Positions 13,106 to 26,102 of a stretch of 64,000 bases of DNA are shown piece after piece. The DNA lies in the NCBI GenBank assembly GCA_036937835.1, contig CM072877.1:17352001-17416000 (forward strand). The letters are read 5' to 3'. Under the pieces are notes generated by a model. The model was not told where the DNA came from and did not search any database. It was given only the letters and a program-made list of their open reading frames with translations. The position numbers and the translations under genes were made by a program. Source of the DNA: Pampus argenteus (Eukaryota; Chordata; Actinopteri; Scombriformes; Stromateidae). Within the stretch, counting starts at the first letter, position 1. Each line of letters starts with the position of its first letter.

Positions 13106-16100
13106 ACGCTGAAGACTGTCCGGGTTGCACTGCACACACAGTTCAGTTCCGCCTTTTTCGTTCCGTCAACATCACATCATTAACTAACATTTAGACAATC
13201 AATATGCAACATTTGTGAATCGATTAAGAATCGTAGGAGATGAGAATTGACGTTGCTGTGAATCGATATGATTTCCACCCACCCTCAATTTCCCTGCAAG
13301 ACTGAACATAGTTCTCTGTCTTGAGTTAATGAGGTCCCACCAGAGTCAGTGTGATCAACATTAAGACATAAAGCAGCTGCATTACAATGCTCTCTGAGGA
13401 GATATAAGCTCTGCTTTCTGTCTTCCCTTTCTTCTTCTTCTTCTTCTTCTGACACCCCTCCTCCCTCCCTCCCTCCCTCTATTTTTTCGTGTCCTCCTTT
13501 TTTTTTGTGAGCTCTTAATCAGCAAGCCTCGTTTAGCTCCTCCTGTCACTGTTACACTCCGTCTTTGTCGTGGGATCTATTTGATGTAGTTATGCAAAAT
13601 GAGATTTCACTACATCTGGGTCAAATTTCTGTCTGAAGATTAATTTTACATGAACCTATTTTTTCTAGATAGATCCACAACACACTCATGAATGCATGTA
13701 CACAGATGCCTCCCCCCCATCATGGAAAATGAATCAAGACGACAATGAGTCACACACACACACACACATACAAAGAGTTGTTTTACCATGCAAAAGGTAT
13801 CATGGTTATGATCCTCCAGGAGCAGAATAATCTGCTGAGAAGGGGGAAGTGGATGATTTGGATGTGTAGATAATTAAATCCTGGCCTGTGAGAGGACTAA
13901 TGATGAGATTTTCTCAAAGCTGTTCGACCTTATCGTTTTCATCTGAGCCATGAAAACAGCACTGACTGCGAATCATGCTGGCGCTTTTATTCATCACTCA
14001 GCAGTTCACTCCCTGAGAGGAAGTCTTCTGAGACACTGAGGGAAAGTCTAGATATAACCCTGTATGAACCTAATGCTCTGTCCCAAAGCCATGGATAAAG
14101 ATGGACCAACTAGAACCGTCCGACTCAAATCAGACCTAATTATGTGAGCATATGGCTTATGTGCACTTTTGACAGATTCCTTAAGATTGTGATGGGGTGG
14201 GAGGAGGGATGTTGCAAAATTCAGTTGGTTCTGATCATATGCAATTACTTTTGGGAATAGGAATCGGCATCTTCAAAACATATGCAATGATTATTCCTTT
14301 TGCATTTTCCCCTTTTTCACGTAGAAATCAGATGCAAAGGACTTGGTTCTCTGCGCAGGAATTACATTTAATGAGTAGTTTGTTTCAGTTCTTGGCCTTC
14401 TGTAGCTTTTGTTCAAGGTTTTCCTGGTAAACCAAGCAGGTCATATTATTTTTAATTATCGACTTATGGATAATGCAAAACACAATTTTCCTTTCAATGA
14501 ACCTTATTAGTAGATACACTCAAGCATGATGCCTCTGCTACATGCTGGTATTTCTTTTATGGCAAGATCCAAAGCCTCTCAGATAGGCTGCTTGTCTTTC
14601 TGTGGCTCAGTGGAGGATTAGGTTTCTTTTCCCCTTTGTTTCAGCCACAGGGAATGCCCCGTTGCTATTTCCTGACAACATTTTTAGATTGTGCTCAGTT
14701 CAGTTCGGCAATGTGATAGTGTGGACTATCTTTATCTGGTTCCTCTATGCTATTGATTTGCAGCTTTGCAAGGGTAGAGGCATGACAAAGTGGTAATCTC
14801 GTACAGGCTGATCGATATCACAGTATTACGACTGTTATGATTCTTGGGGAAATTGTCCGTGGAAATGTCTCTTTCCCCTTTTTCAGCCATTAGAGGAAAC
14901 AAATCTCATGCCAAGGTAGAGGGGTAATACTTTTACATACAACTGATTCATATGTGGCTGTACATTTTTGATGTATACTCTGTAAAAAAAAACAAAGCAA
15001 AACAAAACAAAACAAAAAATGCCCAAAACGTAGTTTCCAACCACGTTAGCAGTTTGTGAGCCTGTACCAAGGCACAGCAATGACAATGCTAACATGCTGA
15101 TGATTAGTAGGGATAATGTTGACATATTCGGCAGCTACTTTTAGCATGTTTGCATGCCAAAACCCACATGGAGATATACCACAAGCAATTTTGACCCAAT
15201 TTTGACTTCATTAGGCTTCATTCTCAACTTTCATTTATGTGCAGATTTTTATGGAAATCCATCAAGAGGGACACAAAAATTCCCAAAATCCATCAATAAC
15301 ACGGAAGCAGGAAGTCGTTATCGGATTTGCCTACATCTTAGTGAAACTAAATTTGGGACTGAAAGGGAGAAAATTCCTGGAAGAAATCGAGGAAGAATTG
15401 AGAAATCACTTATATTCTGAATAGTAATATCGAACCGGTTTGTGTCTCAGTCGAACTGAGTGGTGGAGCTAATAAATGGCAGAGCACTCAATATCTGTCA
15501 GACAATAACGGAGCTCTATGAAGTTCATCAACCCTAAACACGCAACATCTGTGGTTTAAAAAAGAATGAATGAGTACGACTCTAATTGGTAGAAGAAATC
15601 CAAAAAAATACAATCCAGTTATTACACCGCTCCATCTGTCGGTCTGAAATGTTGAACAAATAATTTCACCTTGTGGTTGACCTATGAAATGATTATGAGT
15701 GTAAAACTAATAGGTTATAAAGCACTCTGAAAAAGCAATACCATGCATTATTCACTGATTGCTTTACCATTGATTAATGGGTCACAGGTAATGGAGAAAA
15801 ACATCCCTGGTTACTGCACACAGGCTGGTTTGGTATGGCCATATAGCCCATATGGAAAATGGCTCATGAAACAGATGCTCAGTATTCAAAAAGGACGTGG
15901 TGTAAACTACACAGCTGCAAAAATAAATTGTCTGCATGACTATAATTTAAGACATTTATCAGCGCTCTGCTGTGAAAGATGAGTCTCCTGCTGTCTTTTG
16001 AAATAAGCACTTTAAAGTTTCAGTGTTAAAAGTCGGTGGAAACTGGCCTTTCAGATATAACAGTGAGAAGGATAATACTCAAGCTCAAAGCAATGCTACC

Positions 16101-16128
16101 TGTATGTCTCTTACAGTAATAGAAAGTC

Positions 16129-16300
16129 ATTCACACTTTAGGAAATATTCTCTTTCTTTCTGAGAGTTAGATGAGAAGAGCCAGAGCGCTCTCATGTTAG
16201 AACCAGCAGACGATTAGCTTAGCTTAGCATAAAGAGCTCATGGTGAAAAGACTCCAGAAAGTTATTATGCTTGAAATAGTAACAGCGTAAACAAACAACA
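16129..16300 (+). repeat. TTAGCATAAAG-family dispersed repeat, copy 2
   Basis: It starts with the GGAAATATTCTC...GAGAGTTAGATGAGAAGA part and then has the core TTAGCTTAGCTTAGCATAAAG (16214 on). The family is the same as at 7.2 kb but more of its left half is present; the right half is diverged. Confidence 0.65.
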
Positions 16301-17577
16301 TATGACGTGTTAATTCATGAGCGTTAGATGCTAGTTGCCATTATTTTTTTTTAAACTTTGAAAAGGCTAGCTGTTGCTCCCAGCTTTCTGTCTTTATGTT
16401 TTAATCTTAAGCTTAATAGATTTTAATCATTACTTTAAAAAAATTATATTAGACCTGCCTACTTCATAATGAGCTTGACAATATGCAATTTGCATTAATT
16501 TAGTTAGTTGCAGAAAACACCTGAATGGCAATTATGTTCAGCAAATCAGTTTGAAACTTGATGAGGAAAATGAACCGCAAGTTGTTCAGGAAAACAACTG
16601 ATAAAAAAAAAACAATTAACTTACACAACCTCTGCAGAAATATGCCACACAAAGTAATGAAAAGAGGAACCTGAGTTTCTGACTAAAACATGGAAATGAT
16701 GAAGTATTCATGAATCCAAGTCTAGAGGCTAACCTATAAACAGGCAGCACTATTTTTATCAGAAAGTTTGTATTTTTGTGGCCTCAAAATAATCTTAGCA
16801 TGACTCTCTCTACTACTGACTGTATAAGTAATCAATAGAAAATTTAGCCGTTTTCTTGACTGTGAAGCGATGGAAATACCAGCCGAGATTCATTCTGCCC
16901 ACAAATTGGCAGGTTGACATGAGGTTGAGACAGAGGAAGGTTTGCAATTTCATAACAGAGATTCCTTTCAGAAATAACCTTCACAGAGGGTGAGGCTACA
17001 CTATTACACTAATTACTGCCCAGACGCTGTCAGTAGGGATATTCATTATGTCTTCTGCAGAGAAGGGGGGAGTGTTAGGGGGAGACAAGAGATAAACAGA
17101 GGTATTAAGGTGGTTGCAGCATGGATAAGAAGCCTCACAACTCAATATCTGTTGCGCTGTCATAGAGAGAAGCAAATCAAAAGGACAACAAATGTCTAAT
17201 ATGTACTTGTGCTCTGTGTAGTGAAGGGGCAAGCTGGCACATCCATCAATGACTCCATTAGCATGGAAAGGGGCGATTGTGGATAATATCAGCGGCGCTG
17301 GCACTATATGAGTGTGATAGTGCATATTATTACTGTAGCTTTATCAGAGAGGTCTTGTCCTAGATTCCATCCTCATATATATTTCTCCTTAATCTATCTT
17401 ATTAAAATGAAACGAGTATTAATTTGGAGCCGGAGAAGAAGTGAGATACGGCATACAGAGAAGGGGTGAGTTTGTTAAACAGATCAGGTGAACGTTGTAT
17501 GAGAGGTGAGATAAAATTGGTCAAACAAGTGACAAAAATAAAGAGAAATGAGAGGGAGAGTTAAAAAGGGTAAATGG

Positions 17578-17717
17578 GGGAGACACCGTGGTGGCCTAAT
17601 GGATTGGTTTGACACATCCTACCTCTCTCTTCCCTTGTTTCCTGTCTCACTACACTGACTCTCAAATAAAAAGGAAAAATGCCAAAAAAGTCAACTTTAA
17701 AAAAAAAAAAACACAGT
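17578..17717 (+). mobile_element. Truncated tRNA-derived SINE with 8-bp target duplication
   Basis: The head has a tRNA-like A-box (TGGCCTAATGG near 17592). It runs directly into the tail region typical of fish tRNA-SINEs (TTTCCTGTCTCAC..., then CAAATAAAAAGG..., then GCCAAAAAAG) and a poly(A) of about 13 bases at 17699-17711. The B-box part is missing, so it has an internal deletion. GTAAATGG occurs on both sides (17570-17577 and 17718-17725), a plausible target-site duplication. Confidence 0.65.
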
Positions 17718-17835
17718 GTAAATGGATGCAGAGAGAAGAGAGTGTAAAGGAGAAAGAGAGAAGAGGAGAAGATTAGTTACGGGTTGGCTGTGTGATTTGT
17801 TCCAGCTGCAACACGCAATCTGTTCCAATAGCCAG

Positions 17836-17836
<1 letters not shown>

Positions 17837-17870
<34 letters not shown>
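17837..17870 (+). repeat. (TG)n microsatellite
   Basis: 17 perfect TG units. Confidence 0.95.
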
Positions 17871-17871
<1 letters not shown>

Positions 17872-20800
17872 ATTCAGGCATGTTTAACCACTATGGGGCC
17901 ATCTTGTCGCTGTCTCTGCAAGCCAATATGAGGCGGAAATGTTCAATCAGTGCTTCTGTGTCTCTCTGTCCTCGCACAAGTCACAGTTTTGCCCTGAAGT
18001 CTCTGATAAAGTCACTTTGAAGAGACTCTCATCCTAAAGGAGTGCCCCAAATCAAGGTGTTTACGTTCAAGTCACAAACCCTTCCAGCAGATGTGTACAT
18101 TAAGATGGGAGCAAAGGTAGAATCAGGTGATGCTATTATAGAGTGACAAAGGGATGGATGACAACAAAACATCCGACCTGTTTGTTCGTGATCATCTCCT
18201 AACCTTGACAGTGTGGTTATTACTGTCCTCTTAGGGAAAATTAGCAATTAACATTAAAGCTCTGATCGATTACGATGTATCAAATGACAATGTGTAACAT
18301 CAGAGGCGTCGCTGGTAGTGATGAACCTACAGGGAATCGCTTCGCTTTATGATGCTTTGTAGCAAGTTTTATCTCGTTGTTTAGCTGTCTGGCCTCCAAC
18401 GATACTGTGTTGTTCCTCTCTTTGCTCTCACAGTTTCTTTTAGGTCACAGCAGGAAGCTGTTTTCAGAGACAAAGCTGTAATGATAACTGTTGTATGTGA
18501 CAAATAGCATCTGTCTGCTAACAAGTCTGCCGTATAAACGTATAAAAGCCTGCTTTCGCTGCCCCCAAGTGGCCAAAAAAAAAAATCTATTACAAAGTGC
18601 TTATTTTAATTCAAACTATGATCTCTCCCTAAACATAACAAAACCTTAACCATAGCAATGCAGCAACAGTTATTTAATAGCATTGTTTTCTGAATGAGTG
18701 TTACTGAATGAACTAAAAAATATGCATCTTTATCTATTATCTTACACCAAGTCTTCAATGACCTACCTACTTTATCTTTTGTCAATAAGTACAAAGTGAT
18801 TGTTCTGGTATCGTAACTGTATACTCCTTCCATGTCTTTTTGTACAACTGTGAGTAAACAGTGTGAGGATTTGATGTCAAATAGATCAGTGATTCTCAGC
18901 GGCTGGGCTGCAAACTGGTGCCATTTGGATGCAGTGTTGACTACCCGTCTGCAAAGATGTTATCAGACACGGATGGATATCTCGAGCCACCACCTCCTGT
19001 CAGTACAAGCAATATGTGCAAGAAAACATTACTGCTCTTCCCAACCACACATCTGTGCTCAGCCACAAACCAACACGTCAGAAGACAGCTACTAATCCGT
19101 GGTTAATGTGTTGTCCTGCTCCTTCAGATGCATCATCTCCATTAAATGAATATTCATATGAACCAAACAAGATATGTGCTGCGTTTCTCTTCACTGCTTT
19201 AATATTAGTTTTTTGAGTGTGATTTGTTTTTTCCACTGAATCTTGTTACCATTATAACTTTCTGCAGCAGAACCGAAAAAAAAAAAAAAAGTAAAGAACA
19301 GTTTGACTTCCATGTATTGTAATTGACCTTACAGTAGATCCCAGTTGGTAATAAGTGTTTGGATTGTGGCTTTGTATTTTCTTGCCAGCTATTGTAAACA
19401 CATTACTAGAGATGTGCCCCGGAGCCAGCTCTGCAGAAATTGTTGTTTTGCTGTCATGAAGAAGCAGCGATCGTGAGCAGTGTTCATATGACAATATCTT
19501 ATTAATGCAATATCATTTTCTTAAAGTGTAATCTATAGGAAATCGTGATTCATCAAATTAATAATATGGATTGTGTTTTTCGAACAGGTAATATAAATGA
19601 AAAGCAGTTTCCCTGCGACAACATACATCTCCCACCGTATTGCGTCAACTTCATTATCGTCTTTTTCATGTCTGCAGTGGTTCTTTGTAATATTAAAGAC
19701 AGTCCAAAAAACAAAAAAAAACCCCATTCTATTTCAATAAGTAATTAAAGCCAACTCATTCATCAGCTGCATAAACAAGCAGTTATTTCAGATTGGAGAT
19801 TTATCATAATTACAATAAAGCAATATGACTGTTGCAGCCTGATACCTCATTAGTTCTCGGCAGCCCTGAACGTTTTCACCTATCAGCACACGTTAGCAGT
19901 GAAGGACCAATGTGGTGGTGGAGATATAGATGATTGTTGCCAGGGCGGAGCTCAGACTCAATATATTGAATGAATCTTTTCCTTTTTTTTTCTCTCTACA
20001 GACCCATATGTCAAGAGAATATGGCTTTTGGGGAGTATCAAGAAGATAGCTGATGCACAAGGTCTGTGCTTTTCTGAAAATGAGGATGTTCAGTCACTCA
20101 GAACTGAAGTTCCACATGTTACATTTCTGATTGCCTACTGCCGGCAATACGTTTCTCATGCACTCTGCAAAAATGTGATACATAGGATTTATAGCCCATT
20201 TAGGTTTTTCCTCTTTTATCTGGTCCGTTTCTTTTTCCTTTTTCTTTTCAGCCACCACCAATAAGGGAAACTACAGTCACAAACATGCTCATCTCCTAAA
20301 CCCAGGATTTATGTTGCTCACGTTCCTTGCTTATATTATGTAACAGAGTCGCTTGACTTTAAAATCCACAGTAGATTTATGGACAACAGCCCGTCTTAAC
20401 CCCCTGACCCTTCCAACATGCAGTCCTCCAGTAGGAGGGTGCAGTCAGGGGAGGTGAAAGTCGGATCGAGAGGGAGCTGAAGAGATACAGCTGGATCATT
20501 GCAGTGCCAACGGCGTTCTCTGCGATCGATTAGAAAACAGCTATAATAACCTTTCGAAAGATGGATCCTGCTGGCAAGAGAGGGTGGAGGAAAAAAAAAA
20601 AAAAAAACCTGCCTGAGTCTATCATTAAGCATCAAAATTATACGGTAGCAGCTATAAATAGACGCAATCTTTATGTTGTTTTATTAGTTTTGTTTTGGAC
20701 AATTTTCACAGTTCGCACACAAAGACATAAATTAATGTGTGTAAGTGAGATATCTCGAAAAACAAGTTAAAGAAAACTAACAAGCAAGGAAATAAATGAA

Positions 20801-21030
20801 GCAAAATATAAACATAACGCTGACATTGAGACGTATTAACACAACCTTTAATGAACGAACAGAACACATGGTGGAAAACAAAAAAACAACAACAAGATGC
20901 GTGAAATGACAAGGGCAATACATCTGAGTATGGTTTCGACGCAGTGGTTGATTTATAAGTTCACTATTAATAAGCTTTACATCGTCAGGATGTTTACAGA
21001 TAGTGGAAAAGAGAGCGAGAGAAATACAGA

Positions 21031-21048
21031 GGGGGGGAGGGGGGGGGG
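21031..21048 (+). other. G-run tract
   Basis: Seven and ten Gs separated by one A. It may support G-quadruplex forms; otherwise it is simple sequence. Confidence 0.5.
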
Positions 21049-21914
21049 TGTTAGACAAAGAGATGACGTTAGAGGAACAAAGAGGATTTGAACCAAATGC
21101 TTCAAAGCGGCAAACCAAAACAGTATAAAAGCGAAAGACAGAAGTAATGAAATAGTTTGAACCTTGATTCAGCACAAAGGACAGCGAAGGAATCACAGTG
21201 TGTAAATACAGGGTGAAGTACTGGCAGAAAGCGGTCAAATTGTTGGTTATATTCCAGGAAGAACCATTAGTTTCCTTTTAAAAGGAAACAACTGCTCATT
21301 TACTAATGGACTCTGCCAACACACAAACGGTGAGGAGGGTGTGGGAGACAAATCAATTTATTTATTTTTATTTACTTCAATGCTTTTTTCACCGGGCCAA
21401 CCAGACCCGTTTAAAGACACTCGAGAGTCGATTGGCAGGTCACAACTCCAGACAATAGAAGAGAAGTGACGCAAGATGTTGCATGTGCAGTTTTGTTTTT
21501 CAGGCCAAAGCGTTTCCAAATTTGTCCGTGGGTAGATATAAATAACACAGTGAGGAGAAAGCGGCGTGAACAATCGTGAGGCTCTTGGCTGAAGCTCACG
21601 AGACACAGTGCACATGAGAAATAAGAGAAGATAAACAAGACAGCAAATTACATTACAGGGACTAAATTTCTCTTACGACTGCAAATCTCTCTGTTTTTTT
21701 GTGCTCCCTCTTGCTCACACAGTGTTAAAAACAGCCAATTTTCTACTCAAAGCAGTTTTGCCGTGTGATTAAATATGAAATACGATTAGATGCCGCTGAG
21801 AAAATGGTGTGTTTGTGAATGTATGCCTACACACTCGCTCAGCATGTGCTTGTGTACATGTGCGCTCTTTTCATCAGCAGCTGTCCTCATCGGGATGATG
21901 ATCTGGGAGAGATC

Positions 21915-21924
21915 GATGTGTGTG

Positions 21925-21956
<32 letters not shown>
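21915..21956 (+). repeat. (TG)n microsatellite
   Basis: TG units with one CA interruption, ending in CGCGCAG. Confidence 0.92.
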
Positions 21957-21962
<6 letters not shown>

Positions 21963-23680
21963 GTACCTTTCTGTCTCTGTGTGTTCATAAATCCTGAGGC
22001 TGCTTGAAAAGTCCATCGCTAAACTGCAGGAGAGCACATTTGATGAAATTTGAATGTTTCCGATGACAAACAGAAGGTGAAGTAGAGTGAATAAATTGAT
22101 TTAATCATTCACACTGTGCCGCTGTGTGTGTTATAATGTTGGTGACTGAATTGTCCATTTGCTGGTCTTATGGTCAGGATAAGTGTTTTTCTTCTCTGCT
22201 GTGTTCAGGTCATGTGGGATGGACGGTAGAGATGGGCAAGATTCCCATGTTAACAACTTGAGTGCGTTCTCATCATTAAACAACTCTGAGCAATGGACTT
22301 TAGCTGAAGCATCCTTTCTGTTTATGTTTCAGGCTGTATTATTGAGCCCAAAGGCCCAAAAATCTGAATTTCTCAGACATAATCACGTTAAATTGGATTT
22401 TGACATAAACACACTGTAACTGCCCTTTACTTCAGCGATACAAAATGTGGGTAGATTTTAAAAAAAATACAGACACTGTGAGAAGATGTAGCCCGGCCAT
22501 GTGCTGTGTCTGCTCTAAACATGAGTCATGTCGTCGGCCAGCAGGTGGTCAGCTGGTATGGCGGGGTCTACTGATTACTACTGAACACTGACAGACTGGC
22601 ACCTCCAGATGGAAGTGACACTGACAACAGTTGTCGCTTGATTTGCTTTGGTTCCCCGAGCTCATCTATCTTTATAGTCTCTCCATTCATGCATTTTATT
22701 TACCCAATTCTTGTTTATATCTTCATAATTTCTTAGCCAATATCTATAATTAAAATATTTTCCTAAGCCAAATATAACAATATATGTTTCTAGTGAATAT
22801 ATATCATATATAAAAATAAAAGCATGCTTATGGAATATATCGCTATTTTCAGATATACACTTTAGGCTAATTGTTTTCTTATTTATTTTTTTTATTTAGC
22901 TTCTTTGCTGATAACTGCAAACATTTTATACAAACTATTCACCCAGTGTGCATGTTGGAATATGGAAGAAAAATCTACAAAAATATGGAGAAAACATGCT
23001 CACTGAAATAACACGGGCCAGGAAAAAAAGCCAAGTTGCTTTTGTTGAGAGGCAAGAGAGCAAAAACTGAGCTACAAGGTAACCTCAAGGAGAAGGAATA
23101 TGGTGGGAAATAAAATACTGTGGGGTATTGGCACAATAACCACTTTAATAGCCACTATTAGCTATTAATCCCACAGTATTCCTTCAAACTTTATACCTCC
23201 ATATACATCCCCACTCAGCATTTTCACCCTCCTTTTCTCCACCCTTCAATTCTCTTCTCTCTTTTTCTCTTCCCCCCCAAAAAAAATTAGTAGTTTTATT
23301 CCCCTCCAGTGGCATTACTGCACTCCCCCACTCTAGGGACCAAATATTAAACCTCACCTCCCAATCGATCTCAGATAAACACATTATGTGCCATCTCAAG
23401 CACAAAATGCAATTTTGACCCCACCATAGGTACACAGAGACAAAGCATCAAACCTCGCCTCTGTTATATCACCATTCGGGTCACAGTTGTTTACGTAGTT
23501 GGTGTTTCTGCTTGCGGGACCCAGAGCACACTGAAATAATGATGCTCATGTCGATGCCAGTTCTAGTTTCACATATTGAATTTATTTATTTATTTTAACC
23601 ACAGAGAAGGTGATGTGATGTAGAAGGTGCATCATGTTAATTACCGAGCATGTGGCTTTAAAGGTTGGCCAAGAAGAGGG

Positions 23681-24103
23681 AGACCTCCATCCTCAAAGCC
23701 AGCTGGAACCTTGGAGTCAGATCAAACGTTTACTGGATGCAGACGGTGGAAACAAGGCCCGAGCTCGCCAACATTAAGTCATTACCAAATACATACAAAA
23801 CAAGCAATATGTGTGTGTGTATGTGTGTGCATAATGCGCATCCACAGGCAAATGTTACCATTTCACAACACGGTGAATATCCCAAGATCTTTTTAAGATA
23901 TTAAATTCACTTTATTCAGAGAGGCAGTGTTGCTCTTGCAATGTTGAATCGTGTATGTTGCTATACCCCCACGTCATGCTATGACGTGTGTGTGTGTGTG
24001 TGTGCGCGCACGCTTCAAGATGGATGAGCAGTCTGCACCCAGAAAGCGTTTGATCTGAAGCCAAGGTTGTAGGCTTCACTGTTGGCCATGATGATGAAGG
24101 TCT
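23681..24103. repeat. Imperfect inverted repeat with (TG)n between the arms
   Basis: The arm at 23681-23744 (plus strand) and the reverse complement of 24031-24103 share AGACCTNCATC..TCA, then AACCTTGG..TCAGATCAAACG and CTGG.TGCAGAC. In translation both give an LG-x-RSN-x-x-W-x-QT pattern, which suggests they descend from one coding or repeat sequence. About 290 bp separate the arms, including TG-rich microsatellites. Confidence 0.55.
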
Positions 24104-24964
24104 ATTTGTCCCCAGACCCTTCAATCCATGGACATAAACACACAAAGAGGTTCTACACAGATAACAGCTGTTAAAAATAAAAATGGACTCATGAAGGGAT
24201 TAGAACAATGCACAGTATATTTTCCTCCTATGTGTTTCAGGAAGTTGACAGTTCCTATCATGATTAAACCATAGATAGCTGTGAGCAGAGTTTAATAACT
24301 GACCCTGATCCAAACCCGAAGGTCCCGCTGCTGCCTCGAAGGCTCCGGCCATATTCACTCAAAAGAACATATTTGACTGGTCGGAGCTGGAAGATAACAG
24401 CAAAGATGGGGACAGAGAACAAATCACATGGGTTCAGTAGCAGATTTATCTGAAGCCATTTTGAATTAAATTCCAAGTCCTCAGAAGCCCATGACAATCA
24501 ATATTTCTGCCCTTGCTGAAGGAGCTAAAACAGAGGCGGAAAGAAATATACGGGGTGTGTTTGTGACACAGTGGTGACAGATTTAGAAAGATAAAAATAC
24601 AGTGAAATGTGAGGTGGGCTGAGACATAGGCTGAGTTCTGGAAAGCTGCAGATTTCTGCTGGTCTCACCTTCTCTCCCCTCCTCATGAGGGAGGAAAAGA
24701 CATGTAGAAGGTGATGATGACGTTTTATTCAGTATATGTACAGCATATTCTGTTTATACTGTGGGGATTTATGGATTATCGCAACTGTAATACAACACCT
24801 AACTGAACTGCAGTATGTTCACAATACTGTCATGACATAATGACCTTAATAATCACAATATCATCGATCATACTACACGATATATATATTTAAGGAGAAG
24901 AAGAAAAAGCACACAAAGCGTCTCTCTCTCATTGATCTGTCTGTTAAATGTTATGTATAGTATC

Positions 24965-25265
24965 CTGTTATCTTAGCTTAGCATAAAGACTAGATATGGA
25001 GGAAACAGCTAGCATGGCTTAAAGGTAAAAAAGCTCACTAATTAATACATATCTTGGTGAAAAAAAAAAAAGTCCAAGAAATAGTCCAGGACAGAAACAC
25101 AAGTCGGTGCTTTAACACTCTGGTTTTTGTACGTATTAAACAAACAAGTGAGCTTCAGACGTGCTGGTAGGTAGACCTGAACACTTATTCCTCCACTGCC
25201 AACCTGTAATTACTAGCTGGACTCTTCACATACAGTAACACGGCTGTTATTTACCGCCAGCTGCT
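24965..25265 (+). repeat. TTAGCATAAAG-family dispersed repeat, copy 3
   Basis: The core CTTAGCTTAGCATAAAGAC is followed by GGAAACAGCTAGC, AAGCTCACTAATTAATAC, a poly(A) tract, then a back-complementary half (AGTGAGCTTCAGACGTGCTGG). The two halves are partly inverse, so the unit could fold back. Confidence 0.65.
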
Positions 25266-26076
25266 ACAAAATGGTCACAAGGTGACCCTGCTGAGACAGC
25301 TCTTTACCTCCCCTTCCTGCCTTCAGGGACTTCATGGTAGTAATGCCACAGAGCAGGCTTAATGTAAAAACCAGAGCATGTGAGAAAGAAAGATGATGTT
25401 AACTCACAATTTCCACCTGCTCTTATTCGTTGCAGATTGAACCGAGGCCAGCAGTGAGAGGGAGGAGGTAATTTAAGCACCTGCTGTAAATTGAAGCCCT
25501 CTTGCTTCTCTTCCATCATCCTGTTTTGTATAGATCTTGTGTTATTGCTCTGTCTTGCTCTTTGTTCTATTTTTTTCTTGCAGTGGTTATTCCCCACAAC
25601 AGTTTCCCATATTGGGAGCTGAAATGATATGTACCCTCATATATAGCAAAGGATAAGTAAATAGAAACTCACTCCCGATGTAGAGATACGCTGCAGCGTA
25701 TGCCAGACAGATCTTTTGCTGTTGTCTATGGGGAAGAAGGGAATAAGAAATGTTTGAGATAACATCCTCAGCCTTTTGCAGACTGGATTTAATCTCTAGC
25801 CCAAAACCTTGCTTTTTGCTTCACTGTCTGTGTCAGACGAAGGAAAGAAAAGTGTGAGTTGCTGTGAGAGGCTTAAGTGAATGACACGGGGAGAGTGCTG
25901 CAGAGTGCTAACACTTCGAGGGGTGATATTGGGAATGTGGGTGTATGAAAGCTAGATTAAAGGCAACAGGAGTATTAGAGGAGGAAACTGAAAGAGGAAG
26001 AAAGAGCAAGAAATAATGAGGCCAACTCTGTCTCTTTTTATATTTGCCTTCTCTGTGATCTCACTTATATTAGAAC

Positions 26077-26102
26077 GTGTGTGTGTGTGTGTGTGTGTGT
26101 GT
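26077..26102 (+). repeat. (GT)n microsatellite
   Basis: 13 GT units, followed by a looser GT-rich stretch to about 26170. Confidence 0.92.

Larger units (their letters stand above)
7316..16128. other. Gene-poor flank
   Basis: No supported gene. It holds TG arrays (10470-10489, 11483-11502, 13049-13104), a (CTT)n/(CCCT)n pyrimidine tract at 13430-13478, an (AAAAC)n tract near 15000 and a possible hAT terminus near 13.0 kb. The segments CTGTGAATCTTTGGGAATCT (about 12496) and CTGTGAATCGATATGATTTC (about 13255) may flank an old insertion. Confidence 0.55.
16310..24960. other. Gene-poor flank
   Basis: Apart from the SINE, microsatellites and inverted repeat listed separately, nothing is recognised. 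A 153-codon minus-strand frame at 20777-21238 has biased hydrophobic composition and no family match. A CAGTGATTCTCAGC sequence near 18887 may be another worn hAT end. Confidence 0.55.

Noticed and set aside
12942..13183. Cys-Val and Thr-His repeat peptides on both strands
   Set aside because: These are translations of a (TG)n microsatellite.
20777..21238. 153-codon minus-strand open frame
   Set aside because: It reads through A-rich plus-strand sequence, giving a Phe/Leu/Cys-biased peptide, and has no recognised domain or upstream promoter signal.
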